41,385 nt of DNA. It comes from CAYMCJ01 sp964388985. GTDB taxonomy: Bacteria; Patescibacteriota; Patescibacteriia; Patescibacteriales; CAYMCJ01. Where the stretch lies: contig CAYMCJ010000002.1 of the NCBI GenBank assembly GCA_964388985.1, positions 1-41,385 of the forward strand, given 5' to 3'. The notes beneath the pieces were generated by a model that had not been told where the DNA came from, did not search any database, and was given only the letters and a program-made list of their open reading frames with translations. Made by a program: the position numbers and the translations under genes. Numbering within the stretch: the first letter of the stretch is position 1; each line of letters starts with the position of its first letter. Below, one piece after another: positions 23,116 to 31,646 of the stretch.

Positions 23116-23520
23116 TTACTTTGTATTACTATCCAGATAACTTTGCAATATTATCATGGCCGCTATAGCATCTTTTTGAGCTTTGGTTTTTTTATTCCCC
23201 GGCAAGGCCTCAGCCGCCAAACTTGATAATCTTTCATCAACCGTTTTTATCGGAATACTAACTTTATTCTTTAACAACTCTGCAAATTTTAAAAATCTTT
23301 TATCCATGGCTAATTTCCTATCCCGCATTTTTCTTGGTTCGCCGACCACTATCACATCTATTTTATTATCACTAATAATTTTAATTATATCACCAAGACT
23401 ACCAACCACCTTAAACGGCGTCGCAATTTTAGTCTGGCTATCCGCCAAAGACAATCCGATTCTTTTTTCACCCCAATCAATGCCTAAATATTTTTTATTT
23501 TTTTTAGCCTGATTAACCAT
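23116..23520 (-). CDS. ruvX: Putative Holliday junction resolvase / pre-16S rRNA nuclease
   Basis: This 134 aa RNase H-fold protein of the YqgF/RuvX family has its first acidic residue in YLGIDWGEKRIGLSLAD. VVGEPRKMRD carries the Glu, and VDERLSS the third acidic residue near position 97. The DAIAAMIILQSYL helix ends it. In E. coli the homologue matures the 16S rRNA 5' end. It lies 1 base from both map (upstream) and recO (downstream), in a tight operon. Confidence 0.94.
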   Translation of the reverse strand: MVNQAKKNKKYLGIDWGEKRIGLSLADSQTKIATPFKVVGSLGDIIKIISDNKIDVIVVGEPRKMRDRKLAMDKRFLKFAELLKNKVSIPIKTVDERLSSLAAEALPGNKKTKAQKDAIAAMIILQSYLDSNTK

Positions 23521-23521
23521 T

Positions 23522-24313
23522 TTATAACTCTGTTAAAATAATATAACCTTCTTTGGTTACAGCTACCGTATGCTCAAATTGAGCGCTTAGACTCCCATCT
23601 TTTGTAACATAAGTATAGCCGTCTGAAGATAATTTAATTTTCCAGTCTCCCATATTAATCATCGGCTCAATCGCTATAACCATTCCCGGCTTTAAAGTAA
23701 TAATTTTCATACTATTATCAAGCACTTCAAAATGAGGTACCTGGGGCTCTTCGTGAGTATCATATCCGACCCCATGGCCAACCATTTCTCTTACTACGGA
23801 AAAACCCTTTGCCTCCGCATAATTTTGTATTGCCCGGCCGATATCATTTAAATCATTCCCCGCCCTTACCTGTTCTATACCTAATCTTAGACATTTTTTT
23901 GTAACATCCACCAATCTTTGCACTTCATTATCTATTTCCCCCACCGGAACCGTAGCGGCCATATCGGTATAATATCCGGCTTTGCCCTTGCCATAAGGAT
24001 ATTCCATACCAATGTCAATTTTTACAATATCACCGGCTCTAAGCTCTCTTGACGGCAAGGCCGGAGCATGAACAACTTCATTGTTTATTGAAGCGCAAAT
24101 CGCTGTAGGAAATCTCTTGTTACCGGGAATTAATAAATTTTTAAAAGCCGGCCGACCGCCGATTTTTTCTATTAATTCACAAGCTGATTCTTCCAATTGG
24201 CCGGTTTTTATTCCAGGCGCAACTTCGGCTGACAACTTTCTTAAAATTTCCGCCAACTTTTTTCCTCCCTCCCTTATTATTTCTATTTCTTCTTTTGTTT
24301 TTATTGATATCAT
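23522..24313 (-). CDS. map: Methionine aminopeptidase, type I
   Basis: This 263 aa enzyme removes the starting Met from new proteins. Metal ligands of the pita-bread fold are visible: D in VKIDIGMEY, D in YYTDMAATV, H in GHGVGYDTHEEPQVPH, E in IEPMIN and E in AQFEHTVAV. CASINNEVVHA contains the substrate His. An AAGGG 8 bases upstream is a weak SD. In many bacteria map follows secY-adk; here an antiporter and an unknown gene stand between secY and map, and no adk is present. Confidence 0.96.
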   Translation of the reverse strand: MISIKTKEEIEIIREGGKKLAEILRKLSAEVAPGIKTGQLEESACELIEKIGGRPAFKNLLIPGNKRFPTAICASINNEVVHAPALPSRELRAGDIVKIDIGMEYPYGKGKAGYYTDMAATVPVGEIDNEVQRLVDVTKKCLRLGIEQVRAGNDLNDIGRAIQNYAEAKGFSVVREMVGHGVGYDTHEEPQVPHFEVLDNSMKIITLKPGMVIAIEPMINMGDWKIKLSSDGYTYVTKDGSLSAQFEHTVAVTKEGYIILTEL

Positions 24314-24335
24314 AAAATATCCCTTAAATTAATAA

Positions 24336-25319
24336 TTAACCTCTGCCAATAAGAAAAACCAAATAAAGAGCATACAGCCCCAGCATAACAATTCCCTCCC
24401 ATCTCCCCAGTATATTTTTTCTGCCAATATAAATTAAAAATAACAATAATATTGTAACTGCTATCAATATTAATATATCAACATTTAATGCCGGGCTGTA
24501 CTTTATCGGACTAATTACTGAGCTCAAACCTAAAATCCATAAAAAATTAAAAATATTTGACCCAACTATATTTCCAACCGCCATATCCGCTTGGCCCCTT
24601 TTGGCAGCCATTGCCGAAGCCGCCAACTCAGGCAATGATGTGCCAATAGCAACGATTGTTAATCCAACCAAAGCCTCGCTAAGCCCAAAAAATTGCGCCA
24701 GGCTTATTGCTCCGTCAACTATCCATTTTCCCCCTAAACTAAGGCCGGCTAAACCAATAATTATCATCAATATTGACATTGTATTACTGTATTCTTTCGG
24801 GTCTGCCTGCTTTATTTCTCCGATTGTTTTTTGAAAAATATTTTCCCTTTCCTTTGTAATTCCAAAAGTATAATAAATAAAAATAATAAAAAATAATATT
24901 AAAATAAGACCGTCAACTCTGGTTAATCCGTCTGGGACCGTTCTGTCAATTAAAAAATCATTGGCTAAAATTCCAACCGCTAAAACGGCCAACAAAGAAA
25001 AAGGAATTTCCTTATTTACGGTTGCTTTCTTAATTGCTAACGGTGAAATAACCGCGACCACACCCAAAATCAACAACGTATTGGATATATTTGAACCAAT
25101 AATATTTCCCAAGGCAATATCAGCGCTTTCTTTAAAGCTGGCTAAAACACTAATTATCAATTCCGGAATAGATGTTCCAAAAGCAACAATTGTCAAGCCG
25201 ATAAAAAAACTTGAGACACCCAGCTTTTTCGCAATTGATGAAGAGCCGTCAATTACTATGTCGGCTCCCTTAATTAAAAAAATAAAGCCCAATATAAATA
25301 AAGCAACAGTTAATAACAT
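24336..25319 (-). CDS. Calcium/sodium antiporter (CaCA family, YrbG-like)
   Basis: This 327 aa membrane protein has about ten helices in two inverted halves. The two alpha repeats are GLTIVAFGTSIPELIISVLA with GNIIGSNISNTLLILG, and GLTIVAIGTSLPELAASAMA with GNIVGSNIFNFLWILG. Their acidic residues line the ion path. Members exchange Ca2+ (or K+) for Na+. Direction and ion preference are not readable here. It lies between map and a basic unknown gene. Confidence 0.94.
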   Translation of the reverse strand: MLLTVALFILGFIFLIKGADIVIDGSSSIAKKLGVSSFFIGLTIVAFGTSIPELIISVLASFKESADIALGNIIGSNISNTLLILGVVAVISPLAIKKATVNKEIPFSLLAVLAVGILANDFLIDRTVPDGLTRVDGLILILFFIIFIYYTFGITKERENIFQKTIGEIKQADPKEYSNTMSILMIIIGLAGLSLGGKWIVDGAISLAQFFGLSEALVGLTIVAIGTSLPELAASAMAAKRGQADMAVGNIVGSNIFNFLWILGLSSVISPIKYSPALNVDILILIAVTILLLFLIYIGRKNILGRWEGIVMLGLYALYLVFLIGRG

Positions 25320-25353
25320 AAACTTTTTTATAAACTAATTCTAGCAACTAAAA

Positions 25354-26058
25354 TCAAAGCCCCAGCGGCCTGCTATTCTTCCCATTTGAAGATTTTAAGG
25401 ATTGGCCCACGGAAACATTGCTGGATTCCCGCTGGTTACCAGCAAAACCGGTTGGCTTTCTTTTTATTCCAAATCTGTCGGCCGATTCATTATTCAAATT
25501 ATCCGAATCTCTTTCCTGCCTGGAAAACCTCCCCGTTTGATCAAATCTGTTTCCGGCTGTTATAAATCTTTTTCTTCTTATTTTATCAGAGGGTCTATCC
25601 AAGGCTCTTCTATAATAAGGAACTGCCCTTTTTCTTCCCCTTCCACTATTGTTGTAGATAGACAATGTATCTTCTTCTCCCTGCTTCGGCTGAATCGCTT
25701 TTAAAAACTTTTTCTTTACTTCATACCTATATTCTTTCGAAGTAATATCAGATATTTTGCTGGCGGACAATTTCTTCTCTTCCATTTGTTTCTGTTGGAC
25801 CGCTTCTAAAAATTTTTTCTTCGTTTTATACCCATGTTCTTTTAAAATAATCTCCGATATTTCATTGACAGATTTTCTGTCTGTTCCTAATTTTAAAAAA
25901 TAATCTCTTAATTTTTCTCTATCGGACAAATCCATCTTCTTCAATATTTCAGTGCCACTACTTCTGCCAATCTTCCTAAATTTATCAATTTTAAAATCTC
26001 CGCCTTTTTTATCTTTTAAAACATCCAACCATTTCCCCAAACTAAATTTCAAAGTCAT
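25354..26058 (-). CDS. Basic protein of unknown function with an internal duplication
   Basis: This 234 aa protein is very rich in Lys, Arg and Ser. Residues about 70-138 hold two imperfect copies of a unit of about 34 aa: ISEIILKEHGYKTKKKFLEA, then VQQKQMEEKKLS, and ISDITSKEYRYEVKKKFLKA, then IQPKQGEEDTLS. The C-terminal 95 residues look disordered and Arg-rich (RKRAVPYYRRALDRPSDKIR). There is no signal peptide or membrane helix. I recognise no family; nucleic-acid binding is a guess from charge. It lies between secY and the antiporter gene. Confidence 0.65.
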   Translation of the reverse strand: MTLKFSLGKWLDVLKDKKGGDFKIDKFRKIGRSSGTEILKKMDLSDREKLRDYFLKLGTDRKSVNEISEIILKEHGYKTKKKFLEAVQQKQMEEKKLSASKISDITSKEYRYEVKKKFLKAIQPKQGEEDTLSIYNNSGRGRKRAVPYYRRALDRPSDKIRRKRFITAGNRFDQTGRFSRQERDSDNLNNESADRFGIKRKPTGFAGNQRESSNVSVGQSLKSSNGKNSRPLGL

Positions 26059-26173
26059 ATTTATATTTTAAAATTTAATAATTTAACTATGTCTACCGCA
26101 GAAACAAAATTATGCTTTGATGGAATAACTTGATTTGTCTGCGCTTAATTTAATTATACCACACCCAATAAAA

Positions 26174-26200
26174 AACAAAAAACCCCGAATTTCGGAGTTT
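26174..26200 (-). terminator. Intrinsic terminator after secY
   Basis: On the minus strand AAACTCCGAA pairs with TTCGGGGTTT and is followed by a T run. It lies about 100 bases past the secY stop and closes the ribosomal/secY transcript. Confidence 0.85.
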
Positions 26201-26235
26201 ATATATCAAAAATTTGTTCACAATTATAATTCTCC

Positions 26236-26298
26236 CGTGCAATCCCATCCCACTTTAGCGGGACGGAATATTAGGGCTTTTTTGCGTTAGCAAAAAAT
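26236..26298. repeat. GC hairpin of the CCCGCTAAA type plus an AT hairpin
   Basis: 26248-26263 reads TCCCACTTTAGCGGGA with TCCC/GGGA arms, inside a longer CCCGT...GGGACGG context. The same motif with one change is at 31632-31646. Next to it TTTTTTGC-GTTA-GCAAAAAA (about 26276-26297) is a perfect hairpin directly after secY. Confidence 0.65.
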
Positions 26299-26301
26299 AA
26301 C

Positions 26302-27576
26302 CTACATTCCTTCATACTCGCGCATAGTAAGCTGCGATTCAACCTGTTTTACTGTTTCAATTACAACCGAAACCACAATAAGCAAACTGGTGCCTCCGAT
26401 AGCCAACGACTGCATACCCGTAAAATATCTCATAATCAAAGGCAATAGGGCGATTGTCGCCAAAAATAAAGCGCCAACAAATATAATTTTATGGGTGGTA
26501 TTGGCTAAATACTCGCTGGTATGCCTACCCGGCCTAATTCCGGGAATAAATCCGCCCTGTTTCTGCAAATTTTCCGCGATTTGCGTAGGATGAAAAATAA
26601 CTTCGGTATAAAAATAAGTGAAGCCAAAAACCAAAAGAAAATACAATATTCCATAAAATAATTGATTTTGAAACATGGAAATAGTCCATTCGGCAAAACT
26701 GGCGATCCATGATGTTTTGGCGTGAATAAAAAACTGGGCTATCATTGACGGGAACAAAACAACGGAAATGGCAAAAATAATCGGAATAACTCCGGCCATA
26801 TTAACCCTCAAAGGCAAATGAGTGTTGGTTCCGCCGTACATTCTATTGCCTCTTACCTGCCTGGCGTACTGAACCGGTATATTGCGGGTTCCTTCGTTAA
26901 TAATAACAACCCCGACAATAGTAATTAAAGCAATAACAATAAATCCAATTATTACAAATAATTTTGAAGGGTCAAAAGTCACCACGGTTTGTTGCACTAC
27001 CTGCGGCAAGCCGGCGATAATGCCGGCAAAAATCAACAAAGAAATTCCATTCCCGATTTTTTTTTCGCTAATAAGCTCTCCTATCCACATTAAAAAAATG
27101 GTACCGGCGGTAATTGTCACTATCATAGTGAATAATTCAAAACTGCCAATTTCACCTAAAATATCAAAAGAAGAACGTCTAAGCAGAGTAATCATGGCGT
27201 AAGACTGCATAGCGGCTAAAGGAACGGTCAGCCAACGGGTCCACATATTGATTTTCTGCCGACCGGCCTCTTCTTTCTGCATTTCTTCCAATTTGGGAAT
27301 AATCATGGCTAAAAGCTGAAAAATAATTGAAGAGGTAATATAAGGGGCTATTCCCATCATAACAATTGAAAAATTCTGCATACCGCCGCCGGAAAACATG
27401 TTTAAAAGTCCTAAAATCTGATTGGAGCCAAAAAAATCGCGCAAAGCCTCAATGTTAACGCCCGGAATGGGAATATGAGCGGCAAACCTGAATATTACCA
27501 GCATCAGTAAAACAAACCCAATGTTCTTGCGCAAATCTTTAGCTTTCCAAATTTGTAAAAATTTATCTGCCAACAT
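26302..27576 (-). CDS. secY: Protein translocase subunit SecY
   Basis: This 424 aa protein is the channel core of the Sec translocon in the inner membrane, with ten helices. The plug region follows RFAAHIPIPGVNIEAL. Conserved parts include GIAPYITSSIIFQLL, the helix with SLLIFAGIIAGLPQ, the cytosolic loop LPLRVNMAGVIPIIFA, and GGFIPGIRPGRHTSEYL near the C-terminus. It is the last gene of the spc-type block, after rplO. An odd spacer with a GC hairpin lies between them. Confidence 0.97.
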   Translation of the reverse strand: MLADKFLQIWKAKDLRKNIGFVLLMLVIFRFAAHIPIPGVNIEALRDFFGSNQILGLLNMFSGGGMQNFSIVMMGIAPYITSSIIFQLLAMIIPKLEEMQKEEAGRQKINMWTRWLTVPLAAMQSYAMITLLRRSSFDILGEIGSFELFTMIVTITAGTIFLMWIGELISEKKIGNGISLLIFAGIIAGLPQVVQQTVVTFDPSKLFVIIGFIVIALITIVGVVIINEGTRNIPVQYARQVRGNRMYGGTNTHLPLRVNMAGVIPIIFAISVVLFPSMIAQFFIHAKTSWIASFAEWTISMFQNQLFYGILYFLLVFGFTYFYTEVIFHPTQIAENLQKQGGFIPGIRPGRHTSEYLANTTHKIIFVGALFLATIALLPLIMRYFTGMQSLAIGGTSLLIVVSVVIETVKQVESQLTMREYEGM

Positions 27577-27599
27577 TTAAAATTATTATTTAATTATTT

Positions 27600-27651
27600 T
27601 ACTTCTTACTTCTTACTTCCTCGCCCGCCCAACACATAGCGTGTGGGAGGG
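27600..27651. repeat. ACTTCTT tandem words and GC hairpin between rplO and secY
   Basis: ACTTCTT is repeated, followed by a hairpin at 27619-27651 with arms CCCGCCCAACAC and GTGTGGGAGGG around ATAGC, ending one base before the rplO stop. It has the look of a REP insertion. Confidence 0.65.
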
Positions 27652-28086
27652 TTACTTCTTGTCCCTACCTTCAATCTGCTTTTTCACACTTTCACTCATT
27701 TTCACATCTTTAAATTTTAATCCCTTTAATTTTAATTCTTTATTTCCTAAAATCTTAACCGGTAATTTTATTTTACCAATTAATCCTTTTTTCAGCAATA
27801 TCCTCGGATTAACTTCGCTGTTATCTTTAAAATTGCTGTTTATATCACTGGTACTCACAACCTGATTCTTCGGCTTATCCGACTTAAAACCTCTTTTTTT
27901 AGGAATTTGCCTAAGCATTTGTTTCATACCCACTCGTTTCAATCCGCTTACGCCTGAACGGGATTTTTGGCCTTTTTGCCCCCGGCCGCTATATGTTCCA
28001 TGCCCGGAAGCGTTTCCTCTGCCTATGCGTTTTCTTTTCCTTGTTGCTCCCCGGCTTGGTTTAATTGTGTGTAATTTTAATGACAT
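27652..28086 (-). CDS. rplO: Ribosomal protein L15 (uL15)
   Basis: This 144 aa protein of the large subunit has the conserved Gly/Arg-rich start KPSRGATRKRKRIGRGNASG, then HGTYSGRGQKGQKSRSGVSG. The globular C-terminal half holds ILLKKGLIGKIKLPVKILGN. It starts 23 bases after the rpsE stop, which leaves no room for rpmD (L30), normally found between them. Confidence 0.96.
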   Translation of the reverse strand: MSLKLHTIKPSRGATRKRKRIGRGNASGHGTYSGRGQKGQKSRSGVSGLKRVGMKQMLRQIPKKRGFKSDKPKNQVVSTSDINSNFKDNSEVNPRILLKKGLIGKIKLPVKILGNKELKLKGLKFKDVKMSESVKKQIEGRDKK

Positions 28087-28109
28087 ATATTTAAAAATAT
28101 CTTTATTCC

Positions 28110-28814
28110 TTATTTCTTATCGTTTTTAACTTCTGACTTATTCTGATTATTTGATTTATCGTTTTTAATTTCAACTTTCTTTAATTTTTCCAACGCCCCA
28201 ATGGTGCATTTGGCATTATTTACTTTATTGTTTGTTCCTAAAATTTTACTGGTAATATTTTTAACACCAGCCAATTCTAAAATAACTCTAACCACGCCTC
28301 CGGCAATAACTCCTCGGCCTTTTTGGGCCGGTTTAAATATAATTTTTGCCGCCCCAAATTTATGATAAATTTCGTGCGGTATGGTATCATTCACAATCGG
28401 AACATTAATAACATTTTTTTTCGCCTTATTAACCGCTTTGGTTACCGCCATGGTAACATCAGCGCCCTTGCATAAACCGATGCTAATTCTGCCTTTTTTA
28501 TCTCCAATGGCAACACAGGCCCTAAAACTCATTCTTTTTCCGCCCGCCATAACTCTGGTAACCCTGGCTATATCCAATATTCTTTGCTCAAATTCTTCCT
28601 TTTTTTCATATCCTCTTTTTTTAAATATCTTTTTCGCCCGCCGCCTCTCTCCATAAATGCTTTTAGCAACCACTTTGGCTACATCAATATTGCCACTAAC
28701 GTCGCTTTTCGTTTTGGAAACATCGGGAGCAAATGATTTCTTGGATGTTTCTCCCGTCTGTTTGGCCGATTGACTATTACCGCTATCTTTTGTATTATTT
28801 TTTTCTTCAATCAT
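28110..28814 (-). CDS. rpsE: Ribosomal protein S5 (uS5), with extended tails
   Basis: This 234 aa protein is longer than the usual 160-170. The core (residues about 70-210) holds LDIARVTRVMAGGKRMSFRA, CVAIGDKKGRISIGLCKGAD, and KGRGVIAGGVVRVILELAGV. The first 50 residues (Ser/Thr/Asp/Lys-rich) and last 20 (KSNNQNKSEVKNDKK) are low complexity and absent from typical S5. S5 sits in the 30S body and affects accuracy. Confidence 0.96.
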   Translation of the reverse strand: MIEEKNNTKDSGNSQSAKQTGETSKKSFAPDVSKTKSDVSGNIDVAKVVAKSIYGERRRAKKIFKKRGYEKKEEFEQRILDIARVTRVMAGGKRMSFRACVAIGDKKGRISIGLCKGADVTMAVTKAVNKAKKNVINVPIVNDTIPHEIYHKFGAAKIIFKPAQKGRGVIAGGVVRVILELAGVKNITSKILGTNNKVNNAKCTIGALEKLKKVEIKNDKSNNQNKSEVKNDKK

Positions 28815-28831
28815 ATATTAACAATTTAATA

Positions 28832-29191
28832 TTAAAAATTTAACCCAGCTTCTCTGGCTCCGTCCGCTGCCGCCTTTACCCTCCCGTGATATTTATAACC
28901 GCCTCTGTCAAAAATAACGGTTTTTATATTCTTCTTAATCGCTTTGGCCGCCAAAATCTTTCCCAATTCAAAACTGTCGAAAACTTTATTGCCTGCCTTG
29001 CTTTTGGGGGGTAATTCCTTATAGCTCGCGCTAATTAAAGTTTTCCCCGACTCATCATCAATCAACTGCAAATACATTCCCCGGTTAGATTTGGATACGC
29101 TTAATCTGGGGATATCGGCCGTACCCTTAATTTTTGACCGCACTTTCCGGCAGCGCCTTAAATAATTAATTTTTTTACTTTTGTTATCCAT
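28832..29191 (-). CDS. rplR: Ribosomal protein L18 (uL18)
   Basis: This 119 aa protein binds 5S rRNA in the central protuberance. The conserved parts RRCRKVRSKIKGTADIPRLS, YLQLIDDESGKTL and the C-terminal FDRGGYKYHGRVKAAADGAR, then EAGLNF are complete. It lies between rplF and rpsE as usual. Confidence 0.97.
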   Translation of the reverse strand: MDNKSKKINYLRRCRKVRSKIKGTADIPRLSVSKSNRGMYLQLIDDESGKTLISASYKELPPKSKAGNKVFDSFELGKILAAKAIKKNIKTVIFDRGGYKYHGRVKAAADGAREAGLNF

Positions 29192-29216
29192 AGTTGCTTA
29201 AACTAAAAACGCTTTG

Positions 29217-29762
29217 TTACTCTCCCTTCGCCGCCGCTTTCCCGACCTTTCGCCTAATTACTTCATCAATATATTTTATTCCCTTGCCTTTATATGGCTC
29301 CGGCTGCCTAATCTTTCTAATCTGAGCGGCAACTTCTCCAACGCACTGCTTATTTATTCCGCTCACGGTAAGAACATTACCCTCCACATTAACGGCTATA
29401 TTTTCCGGCAAATTATATTCTACCGGATGAGAATAACCAACATTTAATATTAATTTTTTTTCGCTTATTGACGCCCTATAACCAACTCCATTTATTTCAA
29501 GCTTTTTTTCAAATCCCTCATTAACACCTATCACCATATTATTAATTAAACTGCGATAAAGTCCCCAAAAAGATTTCTCTTTCTTGTCCTCAATATTTTT
29601 AATACTGACTAAAATTTTATTATCATTAATATCAACTTTAACCAAACTATGAATCTTTTCTTTTAATTCCCCCTTCGGACCATTAACAATAATAAAATCT
29701 TTCTCAATTTTTGCTTGAGTTCCTATTGGCAATTCAATTGGTAATTTTCCTAATCTTGACAT
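29217..29762 (-). CDS. rplF: Ribosomal protein L6 (uL6)
   Basis: This 181 aa protein has two repeated domains. The start MSRLGKLPIELPIGTQAKIE and the C-terminal KIRQPEPYKGKGIKYIDEVI, then RRKVGKAAAK are typical. It binds near the factor-binding site of the 50S subunit. Position and length are normal. Confidence 0.97.
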   Translation of the reverse strand: MSRLGKLPIELPIGTQAKIEKDFIIVNGPKGELKEKIHSLVKVDINDNKILVSIKNIEDKKEKSFWGLYRSLINNMVIGVNEGFEKKLEINGVGYRASISEKKLILNVGYSHPVEYNLPENIAVNVEGNVLTVSGINKQCVGEVAAQIRKIRQPEPYKGKGIKYIDEVIRRKVGKAAAKGE

Positions 29763-29892
29763 ATAATTAAATAAATAATAATTTTACATTTAATATTTGC
29801 GACATTCGCATTCATACGAATCACCTTAAATCCGTACAAAATATTTGCATTAATGGTTTGATGTCATTTTAAAACGCACAGATTATATTGAA

Positions 29893-30324
29893 TTAATAAA
29901 CTTCACATATAACTTCACCGCCAACACCCCTTTTTTCCGCTTCCTTATTTGTCATTAGACCGCTTGAAGTAGAAATTATTGCTATTCCAAAATTATTTAA
30001 GACTGTTGGCAATTCTTTTTTATTCACATATATTTTTAAACCGGACTTGCTTATACGTTTTAATGACGATATTACCGGCTTTCCGCTCTTTTTATATTTT
30101 AATACAATCTTTAGTTTATCAAAAGAATTGGCCTTATTTTTTTTATTATCTTTAAGCGCGGAAATATTACTTTTTACTATTATTGCTTTTTGTATCCAAC
30201 CTTCTCGCTCTAAAATCTTGGCAATTTCGTATTTTATTTTGCTCATAGGCAAAACTATCTCTGTATTTTTTATAAGAGACGCGTTCCTTATGCGTGTTAA
30301 CATATCAGCGATTGGATCTATCAT
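29893..30324 (-). CDS. rpsH: Ribosomal protein S8 (uS8)
   Basis: This 143 aa protein is slightly longer than usual because of a Lys/Asn insertion near residues 52-65 (SNISALKDNKKNKANSF). The start MIDPIADMLTRIRNASLIKN and the end GLMTNKEAEKRGVGGEVICE, then VY are classic. S8 binds helix 21 of 16S rRNA, and in E. coli it also represses the spc operon; no such site was identified here. Confidence 0.97.
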   Translation of the reverse strand: MIDPIADMLTRIRNASLIKNTEIVLPMSKIKYEIAKILEREGWIQKAIIVKSNISALKDNKKNKANSFDKLKIVLKYKKSGKPVISSLKRISKSGLKIYVNKKELPTVLNNFGIAIISTSSGLMTNKEAEKRGVGGEVICEVY

Positions 30325-30379
30325 ATTATTTTAATTTAATTGACAACTAATTATTAATTTTAATTGTTGGTTAAACATA

Positions 30380-30565
30380 CTACCAGCTTGATTTTTTAAT
30401 TCCGGGCAAATCGCCATTATCCGCCAACTCTCTAAAACAAATACGACATAAATTAAAATCACGCATAAATCCTCGGTTACGACCACAGCGCCAACAACGC
30501 CTTATTGTACGGGTTGAAAATTTTGGTTTTCTTTTAGCTTTTGCGATTAATGCTTTTCTTGCCAT
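30380..30565 (-). CDS. rpsZ: Ribosomal protein S14, type Z (zinc-binding)
   Basis: This 61 aa short S14 has a full zinc site, CWRC...CRIC, inside RRCWRCGRNRGFMRDFNLCR. The end ELADNGDLPGIKKSSW is typical. This is the Cys4 form rather than the long zinc-free one. It lies between rplE and rpsH. A strong nested inverted repeat lies upstream (30571-30674). Confidence 0.97.
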   Translation of the reverse strand: MARKALIAKAKRKPKFSTRTIRRCWRCGRNRGFMRDFNLCRICFRELADNGDLPGIKKSSW

Positions 30566-30570
30566 ATATT

Positions 30571-30674
30571 TTAATCCTAATTAATCCGAATTATTATCCG
30601 AATGCTCCGAATTATTGAACTAATCCTGATTGTATTCATTCGGAGCATTCGGATTAATCCGTAAATTCGGATTA
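30571..30674. promoter_or_regulatory. Nested inverted repeat in the rplE-rpsZ spacer
   Basis: The arms ATCCGAATGCTCCGAAT (30596-30612) and ATTCGGAGCATTCGGAT (30638-30654) are perfect 17-base complements, flanked by an outer pair TAATCCGAAT / ATTCGGATTA. The loop is 25 bases. No T run follows, so it is not a typical terminator. It could stabilise or process the mRNA, or be a repeat element. Confidence 0.7.
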
Positions 30675-31211
30675 TACTTTTTTAAACGGAAAACCTGTTA
30701 ACTTAAATAATTCCAATCCTTCTTCTCTTGTTTTGGCGGTGTTAGCTATACATATCTCCAATCCATGGATATTTTCAACATCATCTACCTTTATTTCCGG
30801 AAAAGCCAGGTGCTCACGAAAGCCAACTGTTAAGGCGCCCGTCTTATCAACCGACTTTTGGCTAATCCCTCTGAAATCCCTGACTCTAGGAAATGATACA
30901 TTAATTAATTTTTCCAAAAAATCATACATCCGACCACCCCTAATAGTAACCTTGGCTCCGATTAAATTACCTTCCCTTATTTTAAAAGATGAAACTGATT
31001 TCTTGGCCTTGGTCAAAACAGGCTTCTGCCCGGTTATTTTCATTAAATTCTTTTCTATATTTTCTATGTAAGCCTTTTCTTTGGTATGCCGACCAAAGCC
31101 GACATTAACCACTACCTTTTTAAATTTTGGCACTGCTAAATTATTTTTATAACCGAATTTCTCTTTCATTTTCGGCAATACTTCTTTTTTATATAATTCT
31201 TTTAATTTCAT
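30672..31211 (-). CDS. rplE: Ribosomal protein L5 (uL5)
   Basis: This protein has about 179 aa from the ATG at 31211, which gives MKLKELYKKEVLPKMKEKFG, the usual L5 start; the frame is open 11 codons further. Conserved parts are KVVVNVGFGRHT, the ITGQKPVLTKAKKSVSSFKI block, VTIRGGRMYDFLEKLI, and the C-terminal ELFKLTGFPFKK. L5 binds 5S rRNA in the central protuberance. Confidence 0.96.
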   Translation of the reverse strand: MKLKELYKKEVLPKMKEKFGYKNNLAVPKFKKVVVNVGFGRHTKEKAYIENIEKNLMKITGQKPVLTKAKKSVSSFKIREGNLIGAKVTIRGGRMYDFLEKLINVSFPRVRDFRGISQKSVDKTGALTVGFREHLAFPEIKVDDVENIHGLEICIANTAKTREEGLELFKLTGFPFKKV

Positions 31212-31253
31212 AAATTCGCATATGCCCGCCGCCGAGGTGGACAATAACGTAAA

Positions 31254-31592
31254 TTAATCAATTATTTGTTTACATTTTTTGCAAACTCTAACTTTTTTTC
31301 TTTTTTTCCTATCTTTTCCTACGACCGCTTCCTCTAAATATTTATATCCGGTTCTGGCCGGCTGATTGCATTTGGGGCAAACCAACGTCATATTTGATAA
31401 ATCCATAGGGGCCGGAAACTCAATTCTTTGCCCCTTTTCCCCCTGTTTTCTCGGCCGCATATGCTTAATTAGTAAATTTAGTCCTTCAATACTGGCCTTG
31501 TTTCGCACCGAAAAAACCTGTAAAACTTTTCCAGTCTTACCCTTATCTTTACCGGCTAATATTTTAATTTTATCGCCTTTCTTTATCTTCAT
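31254..31592 (-). CDS. rplX: Ribosomal protein L24 (uL24)
   Basis: This 112 aa protein has a KOW motif at the start (KKGDKIKILAGKDKGKTGKV), then KHMRPRKQGEKGQRIEFPAP. Four Cys residues (CPKC, CKKC) suggest a zinc ribbon, as in many bacterial L24. It helps start 50S assembly. The 222-base spacer upstream to rplN contains repeated ACAAATCT words and the GC motif at 31632-31646, with no gene. Confidence 0.96.
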   Translation of the reverse strand: MKIKKGDKIKILAGKDKGKTGKVLQVFSVRNKASIEGLNLLIKHMRPRKQGEKGQRIEFPAPMDLSNMTLVCPKCNQPARTGYKYLEEAVVGKDRKKRKKVRVCKKCKQIID

Positions 31593-31631
31593 AAAATTAC
31601 AAATCTACAAATATATTCACAAATCTATCAC

Positions 31632-31646
31632 CCCGCTAAAATGGGA
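31632..31646. repeat. GC motif CCCGCTAAAATGGGA, second copy of the 26248 type
   Basis: The reverse complement TCCCATTTTAGCGGG differs from the copy at 26248 by one base. It lies in the rplN-rplX spacer, an AT-rich 222-base stretch without a gene. Confidence 0.6.
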
